Origin: Linyphia triangularis
Taxonomy: Eukaryota > Arthropoda > Arachnida > Araneae > Linyphiidae
Length of the DNA stretch: 64,000 nucleotides
Assembly (NCBI GenBank): GCA_963978545.1
Contig: OZ021724.1
Span: 26,897,933-26,961,932, forward strand
Reading direction: 5' to 3'
The notes below the pieces were generated by a model, which was given only the letters and a program-made list of their open reading frames with translations, was not told the origin of the DNA and searched no databases. A program made the translations under genes and the position numbers. Positions 11,942 to 20,751 of the stretch are shown here, piece by piece. Position 1 is the stretch's first letter; every line of letters starts with the position of its first letter.

Positions 11942-12207
11942 ATAGAATGATGTTATGCTTGTTTTTTGATGACAAGATTTATGATTGATTTCAAGAAATT
12001 CGATGCGTTGTTTGTTTGTTGAAACAACTTCGGCATTTGGTGATGTCCTGATGAAAAGCTGCATATTGTGTTCTGTGCTATTGCTCCTGCCAAATGGTGA
12101 TTTGCTGAAAGAAATCAGGCATCTGTATATTGTGTTTTGTGCAATTGTTCCTGGCAAATTCTGTGCGTATTGTGTTTTGGTTTTTGTTGGATCAAGTTGA
12201 GTAAGTG
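11942..12207 (+). other. BEL leader with an internal 33-bp direct repeat
   Basis: Untranslated leader between the primer-binding site and the start codon. It carries an imperfect 33-bp direct repeat at 12063-12095 and 12127-12159 (ATATTGTGTT...GCCAAAT / ATATTGTGTT...GGCAAAT; four differences by eye). No other signal is recognised. Confidence 0.7.
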
Positions 12208-15200
12208 ATGGCGGTTAACGATGCTACGCAGCTCAAACGAAAGCTGGCCTATGTTAAAGGCCAGACCACGCAAATTTCTACATGGCTCACCAATACAGAT
12301 GGCAATACTTTGGCTGTCGAATTCGAAGCCAAGTTATCAACCGTCACAGGGTTAAAAATTAAGATGGAAGAATACGCGGCCGTTGCTATTTCGTTATTAG
12401 ATGACGCGGCATATAGTGTTTTCTCTCAAAATTCGCTGGAAGTTTTGGGTGATATAGAAAGCCTAGAAGCAGATTTGCTTCACAAGGCAGGTACTGTAGC
12501 TGATTTACTTAATCAAAATAATGCTGTAAATATTCAAAGTAATTATTCTCATAATGTGAAGGTAAAACTGCCTGAAATACCATTGCCTCAATTTTCCGGC
12601 AGTTATACCGAATGGTTTTCTTTTAAATCTCAATTTGTGATGCTTATTGATGAAAACGACCAGTTGTCAGACTCTCAAAAATTATACTATTTAAAGTCTT
12701 CACTTTTGGGATCTGCGAAAACTGTTCAGACAACTGATGATTCATATACATCATTGTTTAATGCTTTGAAATGTAGATTTGAAAATACTAGGTTAATTGT
12801 AAATGAACATATTTCAGAAATTTTAAATTGTAACAAATTGAAATATGAATCGGCTAAAGAATTGAGAAATTTAATTGATACTTTGTTAAGCCACTTAAGG
12901 GCTTTGAAACAACTTGGTTTAGAGCCGAATAAGTTTTGTGGAATATTGTTGATAAATATTATTGTTCAGAAAATAGATGATGAGTCTAGAAAACAATACG
13001 AGATGTCATTAAGTTCAAATGGTTTGCCTGATTTTGATGTTTTTTTGGATTTTTTGTTGAAAAGATGCCAAATTTTGGAAAACATGCATAATTCGGTTTC
13101 TAAAGTAAATGATGGTTTTTGGAAGGTCAAACAAGTTGATTCCAAATTAAAAACTAGACCAAATGAATTTGGTTCGAATAAAAATAAGCCATTTGAAAAT
13201 TGTCCGAAATGTTTTCTAGGTCATAAATTGCATAATTGTGTAAAATTTAAGAACATGAATTTATGTGATCGTCAGAGTTTTGTTAAGAAAAATAATCTTT
13301 GCTATTTATGCTTATCTCAACATTATTTGAAGGACTGCATGTCAAATTTGAAATGTTCTGTTTGTTTTTTGAAACATAATACATTATTGCATGAATATGT
13401 TAAAAGCAGTTTCTTAATGTGTAACGCAACAGGGGAGATTCAGAGTGTTGTGAGTAATTCGGGTCAAGGTCAAAACACTACTCCTGTTGCTAGTATTTTG
13501 AATGTTGAAAAAAATGATGAGTTGGTAAATCTGTCATCTCTGAGTGAGAATGGAATTTGTTTATTGCCAACTGCATGTGTATATGGGATTTCATCTTCGG
13601 GTGAAAGGGTAAATTTAACTGTTTTATTTGATAGCGGGTCAATGTTTACTTTTATTTCTGAAAGGGCAGTTAAATTCTTGCAGTTAAAGAGGGAAAATAA
13701 TAGACTTGTTGTAAATGGAATCGGTAATGTTGTAACGACGCAAACTAGGGGATCTGTTTGTTTTGCAATAGAATCAAAACAAAATGATAAAAAATTAGAG
13801 ATAGAGGCTTTTGTTTTAAATCAGTTAACTTCAGTATTGCCTTTAAAACCTATTAGTGTAGATCATGTTGATTATATTAAATCCATTCCTTTGGCTGATC
13901 CAAATTTTTCTGAACCCAAAGAGATAGATATAATTTTGGGTAGTGATTATTTTTTCTCGGTTTTACAGCAAGGTCAGATTATGGGATTGCCTAATCAACC
14001 TATTGCTCAGAATACCATTTTTGGTTGGGTGCTCGCTGGGAAAATGAAAGGCGTTGACAATGACGTGCCCATATGTTCAAATTTAGTTAGTATGCCGTCT
14101 GACATTAATCCAGTTAATGTAGACTTAATTTTGCAGAAATTTTGGCATAGTGAAGAATTACCAAATAAATTGTCTGTTTTCTCAGAGGAGGAAAAATTTT
14201 GTGAGGAACATTTTAAGTCAAACGTGAAGATTCATTGTGATGGGCGCTTCGTTGTCAAATTGCCTGTATACAAAGATGGGGATTTAAGTAATTGCAAACC
14301 AGCAGCCGTTTCAAGGTTAATAGCTGTGGAAAACAAGTTTAGGAAAAATCCAGAATTTGGTATAGGTTATAAGCAATTTTTAAGGGAATACGAGGAGCTT
14401 AACCATATGTGTCCGGTGACGGGAAATTTAAATGTTGATAAATACAAGGTACATTATTTACCACATCATGCCGTCATTAAATCGGATAGTTCTACAACAA
14501 AACTAAGAGTAGTTTTTGATGGTTCGTGTAAAGGCCCTCAGGGAGAATCATTAAACTCACTTCTGGGTGTTGGTCCCACAGTTCAACCAGATATTTTTTC
14601 GATTTTAGTTCGTTTTAGGATACCAGCAATAGCTTTTTCATCGGATATTATGCAAATGTATAGGCAAATTTTGGTTGATCCGGAAAGTCAGGATTTGCAG
14701 CGTATTGTTTGGAGGGAGTCAGAAAAAGATAAAATTAAAGAGTACAAGCTTTGTACAGTCACATATGGGACATCATCAGCTCCCTTTTTAGCTACCAGGT
14801 GTTTACATCAAATTGGCTTGGATTGTGAGACCAATGAACCTGAAGTTGCTTCTATGATTAAGAATTCATTTTATATTGATGATGTAATGTCTGGATCGTT
14901 TAATGTACATATGGCCATAAGAAATGCCAGGGTGTTAATTGATTTGTTAGAGGCAAGGGGTTTCCATTTGAGGAAATGGCGGTCAAACTCAAATGAATTT
15001 TTGACACAAATTGCAGGAATTGTTCCAGTTCTGGACAATTTAGATATACTTCCAGATGAATGTTCTAAAGCTTTGGGATTGTCGTGGAATTCCACTGAAG
15101 ATTGTTTTATTTTTAAAACGTCTCTAAAATTTGAGGAAAAAATAACTAAGCGTATATTTTTATCAGAATCTGCTAAAATCTTTGACCCCTTGGGCTTTCT

Positions 15201-16536
15201 TTCGCCATGCACAATTTCAATTAAAATATTTTATCAACAATTGTGGTTGTTAAAGTTAGGGTGGGATCCTTTCCCACCAGAATTAGCACATAAATGGTCC
15301 AAGTTTCGTCACCAATTCGAGAGGTTGACGGAAGTTAAAATTCCTCGTTGGGTAGGAGTCGGAGGGAAACATATTTTCCTCCATGGCTTTGCTGACGCTT
15401 CAGAGGCAGCTTATGCTGCGGTGGTTTATGTGGTACAAACTAGTGAAGGACACGGTGACTCAGTGAAACTTTTAGTGGCGAAGTCAAAAGTGGCTCCAAT
15501 TAAGCCGCTGTCCATTCCTCGACTGGAGCTCAACGCGGCTCTCCTTCTTGCGAGACTCTTAGACACAGTTTCAAAGGTACTGTCCGAGTATCGAGTGACT
15601 GTGCAAGCCTGGACGGATGCCCAAGTAGTCCTTGCTTGGCTCAGTTCCCCACCTCGTGTTTGGAAGCAGTATGTTACCAATCGAACTGCCGAGATCTTGG
15701 AACTTGTGCCCTTCGATCGGTGGGGACACGTCTCATCCCAAGAGAACCCTGCCGACATTGCTTCAAGAGGCACTTCTCCAGATCAGCTACCTGGCTTTGG
15801 ATTGTGGTGGCTTGGTCCTGATTGGTTGGCTAAAGGTGAGGATGAGTGGCCAAAAAATAGTAAGGTAACCTCTTCAAACTTTGAGGACTCTGACATTTTA
15901 GAAAGAAAAAATTGCTCTCCATGTGCTCTTTCAACGGTAGTTGTTAATAATGATATTGATTCTTTGTTTATGAAATGTTCTCATTTATCTAAAATTGTTG
16001 CTGTTTATGCTTATTGTATGAGGTTTGTTTTGAGATGCAAACAAAAATGTGCTGCTAAGAAAAGTTTAGTAGACACGAATGAAAGCAACATTTCATTAAA
16101 TGCTTCTGAAAGGAAAAATGCTTTGCACCTAATTATAAAATATGTGCAACAGTTGTACTTTCTTGAGGAAATTGAATCCTTAAAAGGTAATAAGAATTTG
16201 AAAAAGAATAGCTCTTTAGTTTCGTTGCTTCCATTCATTGATCCAGATGGTTTGCTACGGGTGGGAGGAAGACTGGATAATTCTCAACTGAGCTATAATT
16301 CTAAACATCCAATTATCCTGCCTTCCAAACATCCTTTGAGTGTCTTATTGGTTCGAGAATTTCATGTGACTCATTTGCATGCTGGTATAAATGTATTATC
16401 CAACATTATTAAGCAAAACTTTTGGATCATTCAAGGTAAAAGGTTAATTAAGAATGTAATTAACAAATGTGTTGTCTGTGTATGTTTCAAAACGTATTTT
16501 GTCTTTTCAGTAATTAGGGTCTTTCCTTACATTTGA
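12208..16536 (+). CDS. BEL/Pao Gag-Pol polyprotein, truncated in integrase
   Basis: A 1,442-residue open frame. I start it at the ATG at 12208 (MAVNDATQLKRK), because the in-frame GTG just before it is not a eukaryotic start. Residues ~121-270 are a DUF1759-type gag region (LPEIPLPQFSGSYTEWFSF). Residues 332-395 hold Cys/His knuckles (CPKC, CYLC, CSVC). The retropepsin-like protease has DSG at 475-477. The reverse transcriptase spans roughly 740-960, with an SSDIMQMYRQI first-aspartate block (D813) and YIDD at 889-892. RNase H shows D1063 (FADAS), E1107 (LELN), D1137 (WTDAQ) and D1183 (NPADIAS). The integrase zinc finger is present (H1386, H1391, C1421, C1424). The frame then leaves the family pattern and stops 18 codons later. 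In intact relatives about 150-160 residues of DDE core follow here. All steps up to cDNA synthesis look encodable, but integration by its own enzyme does not. Confidence 0.95.
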   Translation: MAVNDATQLKRKLAYVKGQTTQISTWLTNTDGNTLAVEFEAKLSTVTGLKIKMEEYAAVAISLLDDAAYSVFSQNSLEVLGDIESLEADLLHKAGTVADLLNQNNAVNIQSNYSHNVKVKLPEIPLPQFSGSYTEWFSFKSQFVMLIDENDQLSDSQKLYYLKSSLLGSAKTVQTTDDSYTSLFNALKCRFENTRLIVNEHISEILNCNKLKYESAKELRNLIDTLLSHLRALKQLGLEPNKFCGILLINIIVQKIDDESRKQYEMSLSSNGLPDFDVFLDFLLKRCQILENMHNSVSKVNDGFWKVKQVDSKLKTRPNEFGSNKNKPFENCPKCFLGHKLHNCVKFKNMNLCDRQSFVKKNNLCYLCLSQHYLKDCMSNLKCSVCFLKHNTLLHEYVKSSFLMCNATGEIQSVVSNSGQGQNTTPVASILNVEKNDELVNLSSLSENGICLLPTACVYGISSSGERVNLTVLFDSGSMFTFISERAVKFLQLKRENNRLVVNGIGNVVTTQTRGSVCFAIESKQNDKKLEIEAFVLNQLTSVLPLKPISVDHVDYIKSIPLADPNFSEPKEIDIILGSDYFFSVLQQGQIMGLPNQPIAQNTIFGWVLAGKMKGVDNDVPICSNLVSMPSDINPVNVDLILQKFWHSEELPNKLSVFSEEEKFCEEHFKSNVKIHCDGRFVVKLPVYKDGDLSNCKPAAVSRLIAVENKFRKNPEFGIGYKQFLREYEELNHMCPVTGNLNVDKYKVHYLPHHAVIKSDSSTTKLRVVFDGSCKGPQGESLNSLLGVGPTVQPDIFSILVRFRIPAIAFSSDIMQMYRQILVDPESQDLQRIVWRESEKDKIKEYKLCTVTYGTSSAPFLATRCLHQIGLDCETNEPEVASMIKNSFYIDDVMSGSFNVHMAIRNARVLIDLLEARGFHLRKWRSNSNEFLTQIAGIVPVLDNLDILPDECSKALGLSWNSTEDCFIFKTSLKFEEKITKRIFLSESAKIFDPLGFLSPCTISIKIFYQQLWLLKLGWDPFPPELAHKWSKFRHQFERLTEVKIPRWVGVGGKHIFLHGFADASEAAYAAVVYVVQTSEGHGDSVKLLVAKSKVAPIKPLSIPRLELNAALLLARLLDTVSKVLSEYRVTVQAWTDAQVVLAWLSSPPRVWKQYVTNRTAEILELVPFDRWGHVSSQENPADIASRGTSPDQLPGFGLWWLGPDWLAKGEDEWPKNSKVTSSNFEDSDILERKNCSPCALSTVVVNNDIDSLFMKCSHLSKIVAVYAYCMRFVLRCKQKCAAKKSLVDTNESNISLNASERKNALHLIIKYVQQLYFLEEIESLKGNKNLKKNSSLVSLLPFIDPDGLLRVGGRLDNSQLSYNSKHPIILPSKHPLSVLLVREFHVTHLHAGINVLSNIIKQNFWIIQGKRLIKNVINKCVVCVCFKTYFVFSVIRVFPYI

Positions 16537-17040
16537 AGAACTATCAACTTTGCTCAGTCAAATTGAGTCCATTTTGAATTCGCGTCCATTAGTAAAGACT
16601 AATGAGAATGAGTTAGACAGTATAAATGTTCTTTTCTTACTCCTCAACATTTCTTATCAGGAGAAGTTGTTACTATCATTCCTGATAATGTAAACCCCAC
16701 TAAGCCAAATTTGTTGAAAAGGTGGGATTTGATTCAATATATGAAAATTGTTTTCTGGAAACGGTATTATAATGAATACCTAAACACTTTGCAAACCAGA
16801 TCAAAATGGACTCAAGCTAGAGCTAACTTTAAAGTAAATGATGTAGTTCTGTTAAAGGAGGATAATGTGCCTCCTGGAAGGTGGCCTTTGGGTCGGATTG
16901 TTGCTGTTCATCCGGGCAAGGATGGATGAGTCCGAGTTGTGACAGTTAAAACTGCTAGTGGTCAGTTTGATCGACCAATTGTTAAATTGAGACTTATGCC
17001 CTCTGATCAAGAAGGTCTTCTTGAGGGTGGGAGTATGTGA
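16481..17040 (+). pseudogene. integrase C-terminus and DUF5641-like tail, deleted and frameshifted
   Basis: After the zinc finger, family-like sequence resumes at about 16526 in another frame with LTFEELSTLLSQIESILNSR. In intact BEL elements this segment follows the last catalytic Glu of integrase. A change of one base in a T/C-rich run near 16631-16638 returns to the original frame. That frame carries KRWDLIQYMK and the C-terminal domain RWPLGRIVAVHPGKDG. A TGA at 16927-16929 interrupts it, consistent with a CGA to TGA change. The frame then continues to a natural stop inside the first bases of the 3' LTR (17038-17040). About 0.45-0.5 kb covering the DDE core is missing around 16481-16520. 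This size is an estimate from the usual family length. Confidence 0.85.
17023..17033 (+). other. polypurine tract
   Basis: GAGGGTGGGAG lies just upstream of the 3' LTR start at 17036, the expected place for plus-strand priming. Confidence 0.8.
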
Positions 17041-17292
17041 GAATATGTGTTCTGTTATATATTTCTTTTTTTTTGTTTTTGATTTCCGGTGCCTCTGCGG
17101 ATTGCCGCCTGATGTTGGGTTGGGTGGCGCCGTCTGGGTTGCTTTATGTGATGTAATGTTATATATATATGTTTTGTATCAGTTGGAAATTAGAATTAGA
17201 ATAAAGAAGTTGAATTCTGATTTTGGCCGAACTAGTTGTGTTCTTTGGCCGGCGTTTCGAAGAAGCGAAGCGTTTTGTTTCATGTGCTGACA
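17036..17292 (+). repeat. 3' LTR of the BEL element (257 bp)
   Basis: Matches the 5' LTR except for one substitution and three extra T in a T run. AATAAA lies at 17200-17205. It is followed by the duplicated target CCTTG. Confidence 0.95.
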
Positions 17293-17507
17293 CCTTGAGC
17301 ATCACCCATCCACGATTGATTTTCCTCTGTTTCACGCACAAGAAAGGATCAAATGTAATGTTTATAAAAATAACATCTCCAATTAAGCCGTTTAAGCTTT
17401 TTTGCCCTAGTAAAAGTCATTGCAGTGAAAATATGAAAACGGTATATAACCACCATTCCATAACAAATGTGAATGCAATGACCATTTTTATAGTGTAATT
17501 GAAAGTT

Positions 17508-17690
17508 GTGTGATGTTCCACACTCCTAGTTTTATTCTAAAACTTGATAGAATGCATTGTCATCGACAACGAATCTATCTACCAAGTTTAAGCTCGATTA
17601 GATGGCAAGTGGATCAATTGGACAACCGAAGATTTTGACCCACCACTAACAAACAAAATAGAAATGAATATACAGAATTTAATAAAAATA
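17508..17690 (+). repeat. dispersed repeat V, copy 1
   Basis: The stretch with GCATTGTCATCGACAACGAA and CTATCTACCAAG, then ACAAACAAAATAGAAATGAA, is a diverged relative of 24865-25020 (ACATTGTCATCAACAATGAC, CTATCTATCAAATC). An inverted fragment of the same motif occurs near 24655-24680. The type of element is unknown. Confidence 0.5.
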
Positions 17691-17699
17691 AATATATCC

Positions 17700-18250
17700 C
17701 ATGTAAAGCCTTTTATTACATAATGTAGTATATCTTTTGAAAGAACACGAATATAGCAATCGTTACTTGAAATTGAAAAAGTATGTGACTCTTAAAGTCA
17801 ATTGAGTCACAATTAAAGTTTAATTTATATAGTGTATTAATGTATAAAAGACTGCTATAAATCTCGATAATAAACGACATATTGGTAATTTATGCCACAA
17901 AATTTGAGTGTCAACACCATATTTTGTTGCATTTTATTTACCAAATTTATTTTAATGTATTTCTTTCTCCAAGTATATATACTCTGAGGGAGCAAATTGT
18001 GTCCAAGGCAAACACTAGATATGTTAAGTAAAACAAAATGATAAATAAGCACAGGATTGTAAATAAGCAAAACAAAAGGATTATTGAAATGAAAATATTA
18101 AATAAACAAAAATTAAAGCGAAACACAAAGATTTCATTGAATACAAGAATTTAAAAACTACAAGACATAATGTTGAACTTAAGGACAAAGTCTGATTTAC
18201 TGTATGGTATAGGAAACTATTATCCACTGTATATACACAGTATATTATAT
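17700..18250. other. AT-rich spacer, nothing recognised
   Basis: No gene or transposon end seen. Confidence 0.5.
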
Positions 18251-18253
18251 ACA

Positions 18254-18418
18254 AAGTACTATTTTTCCAATAATCAATAATTATTTTGTTACTTTTTGAA
18301 AAGTACTATTTTTCCAATAATTAATTTTTTTTTCCCCTTATTTTTTGAAAAAGTACTATTTTTCCAATAATTAATAATTTTTTTTTTATTTTTTAAAAAA
18401 GTACTATTTTCCCAATCG
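18254..18418 (+). repeat. four-unit tandem repeat, about 50-55 bp
   Basis: Each unit contains AAGTACTATTTTTCCAATAA followed by a T-rich linker ending TTTTTGAA. Four units run in a row, the last truncated. Confidence 0.8.
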
Positions 18419-18777
18419 AATTAATTTCATGTTTCCTAAATACCTAAGTGTTCTTTTGCCCTGGGCTACTGAATTTGTAAGTCGATACCTGTTTAAAGAT
18501 TCTTTAAAATATAATAAATTCTTTAAACGCAAAGACTAATAAATTACAAGTAATAAGCCGAGTACTACTAATAAGAGAAAAACAAAGGTTACATAAAAAA
18601 AAAAAAAGAATACCGATAGCAACAGAATAAGGTAAATACAGTTCTTCGCGAAGCCATTTTTCCCTGCTTCATTTATTTTCCGAGATACAGTTGTGTCGAA
18701 AAAGTGTTACGCTTTCCATTCTTTATAGAATATTTTTCTGGAAAAAAAAAAGAACAAAACAACAATAAGTTACAATT

Positions 18778-19281
18778 AAAGTAGCATTTTTCAATTAGTG
18801 ATTGTAGAAGAAATCAGTTAACTGAACAATAACCCTGAAGAATTTTCTACTGATTTACACATTTAGTTGGTGACATCTGGAACGCATGCCTTACTGACTT
18901 CTTCTCCTTGTATTAAAACCAGTGATACATTTCAGTTTGTTTACACTTTTACAATTGCTTCAAGTCTATTTCCAGCTTTAAAGAAGATAGGCTTACTTAC
19001 ACTTGAACGCCTTCTTTTAATGCTTTAAATAGTCAGTTTATACGGTATAGTTTTAATTTTATCAAATTACTTCGACCGAATAATAGCAATGCTAATTTGT
19101 TGCTTTAATAGGGTTTAACACAATTTAATGACAAATGGTTATTTTTAGTTGAAAATTACTTTTACATTTAAAGACATTTATGTGAGGATTGCTTTTATCA
19201 AATCATTTGAAATTACCGAGTTAAGTAATTTAAAGTAGTATTTTTCAATTGGTGATTGTAGAAGAAATTAGTTGACGCAAC
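18778..19281 (+). repeat. spaced direct repeat of about 50 bp
   Basis: AAAGTAGCATTTTTCAATTA then GTGATTGTAGAAGAAATCAG, at about 18778-18828, recurs at about 19231-19281 with few changes, roughly 450 bp apart. The stretch between is AT-rich and unrecognised. Confidence 0.6.
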
Positions 19282-20640
19282 CAGTTAATAATGCAACCGA
19301 TTAAGTCCGTTTGGTAATTTTCTAAATTATACTGTTTTAATAGTAAATTATATTTAGTTTATATTTATGTTTTGATAATTTCTTTATGGACAGTGTTATT
19401 TTGAGGGGTGTTATCGTCTATCAAAACTTGTTATCCCAATCACCCAATTTCATTACTTATGCTCAATTTAAAAATGAATATTCGAATTTCCATCCTGTCA
19501 CGAAAAAGAATGATTTTGGTGACGGCAGAAATTTGAAGAGCAGTTGCCTGTGACAGCGCCGTGCATAAAGGCAATGAGGATTATGCATGCGACTTCACAG
19601 TTCATTTGTAATCTGATGTCACGGCAACCATGCTTGGTTTCTTATTGTTCGTGTTTCGAATATTATGTTACAATTTTTAATATATGTAATATACAAAAAC
19701 GAAAAAAATATGTTTTCCTCTATATCTGAATCATTTTTAAATTCGTCATGTTTTAAAAAATAAGTAAATAAAAAATCACATGTTTTTGATTTGTGATTGG
19801 TCTGAAGCTGGCAACAAATGTTGTCATTCGATGTAACTGCACTTAAAATTCCGTTATTCTTAACGTCCATTGGTGCATTATAAAATAAAAATCCAAATAG
19901 AAATTCTTAAAATCTTTATCAAAATGGATATTGAAAAATTTTATTGAAATTAATCAATAAAGAAAATCTGGATTGGAATGGAGCTCATAAATGGTGACGT
20001 TTTTGTAGACAGTTATGTTTGGAAAATGAATTGTTCTTGGTTTTTGGCTAATGCTTTGCAAACTTTCGAATGTGTTTTTAAAGCAAGCTTATAATCTGTT
20101 TTTTAAATGATTGCGACTAATCGTATAGTGATTAGTCATTTAAAAAATATTGCTAAACGAAGAAATTCTATTTTAAGTAATGCCTTGTATATGATCCATA
20201 AATGGTTTGGAATGTGTTCTTGCCCCCAAAGATTTTTTTTTTTTTATCTCCGTTCATTTTTAAATGAAACATAAATTTAATTCCCTGAATTATTTAAATT
20301 TAAAAAGAAAATTCCTTAAGTTTCTAGAATTGCCAATTTCCCAGAATCTCCTGTTTTACATATTTTGGAATTAAGTGGTAATTTAACGGGGAACTTGCTG
20401 AGCACTCGAAATATACTTCTTTAATTAAATTTCTTGATATTTCTTCATCTAATAAGCATATTTACTGAATTTTCCTCTCTGTTTCTTGTGAGCATCTTCA
20501 AAGACTAAGGAGGGAGTTACAAACGATTTTCTTTTTATGGAATACCTTTATGATCTTAATTTTATTTCTCATAGAAGAGAATAAGTTCTTCGTTATACAT
20601 GGCACTTGTTTTACTGAAATAGTGTAAACAATGCCAAAGC
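19282..20640. other. AT-rich spacer, nothing recognised
   Basis: Short overlapping frames only. No supported feature. Confidence 0.5.
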
Positions 20641-20651
20641 ACGTATTTAAG

Positions 20652-20739
20652 TTGGTTGTTTTCAGATTATCTGGCGCCGTCAGCAACACGAAGGATATAA
20701 TGCGCCGAAACATTCGTCATTAGACAAGCCAACATACAT
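20652..20739 (-). mobile_element. 5'-truncated SINE, family S1
   Basis: Read on the minus strand it carries the S1 3' body (GGCTTGTCTAATGACGAATG through GCGCCAGATAATCTGAAAAC and AACCAAC). It lacks the tRNA-like head. An exact 11-bp target duplication, ACGTATTTAAG, lies at 20641-20651 and 20740-20750. Confidence 0.9.
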
Positions 20740-20751
20740 ACGTATTTAAGG

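Larger units (their letters stand above)
11663..17292 (+). mobile_element. BEL/Pao LTR retrotransposon, integrase-defective, recent
   Basis: This is a 5,630-bp element bounded by near-identical LTRs starting TGTGAGAATATG and ending GTGCTGACA. An exact 5-bp target duplication, CCTTG, lies at 11658-11662 and 17293-17297. The 5-bp duplication, the DUF1759/DUF1758-type gag-protease organisation and the order protease-RT-RNase H-integrase are those of BEL/Pao. The LTRs differ by one substitution (T at 11831 against A at the matching 3' position) and a 3-nt difference in a T run. The insertion is therefore young or recently gene-converted. The integrase core is absent and the C-terminus is frameshifted with one stop. 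Confidence 0.96.

Noticed and set aside
14871..15868. Antisense and alternative-frame open stretches within the BEL polyprotein
   Set aside because: They are shadows of the RT and RNase H coding frame.
16478..16510. Intron at the integrase gap (GTATGT...TTTTCAG)
   Set aside because: About 33 nt is too short for a spliceosomal intron. Removing it would join the zinc finger to a stop codon rather than to an integrase core.
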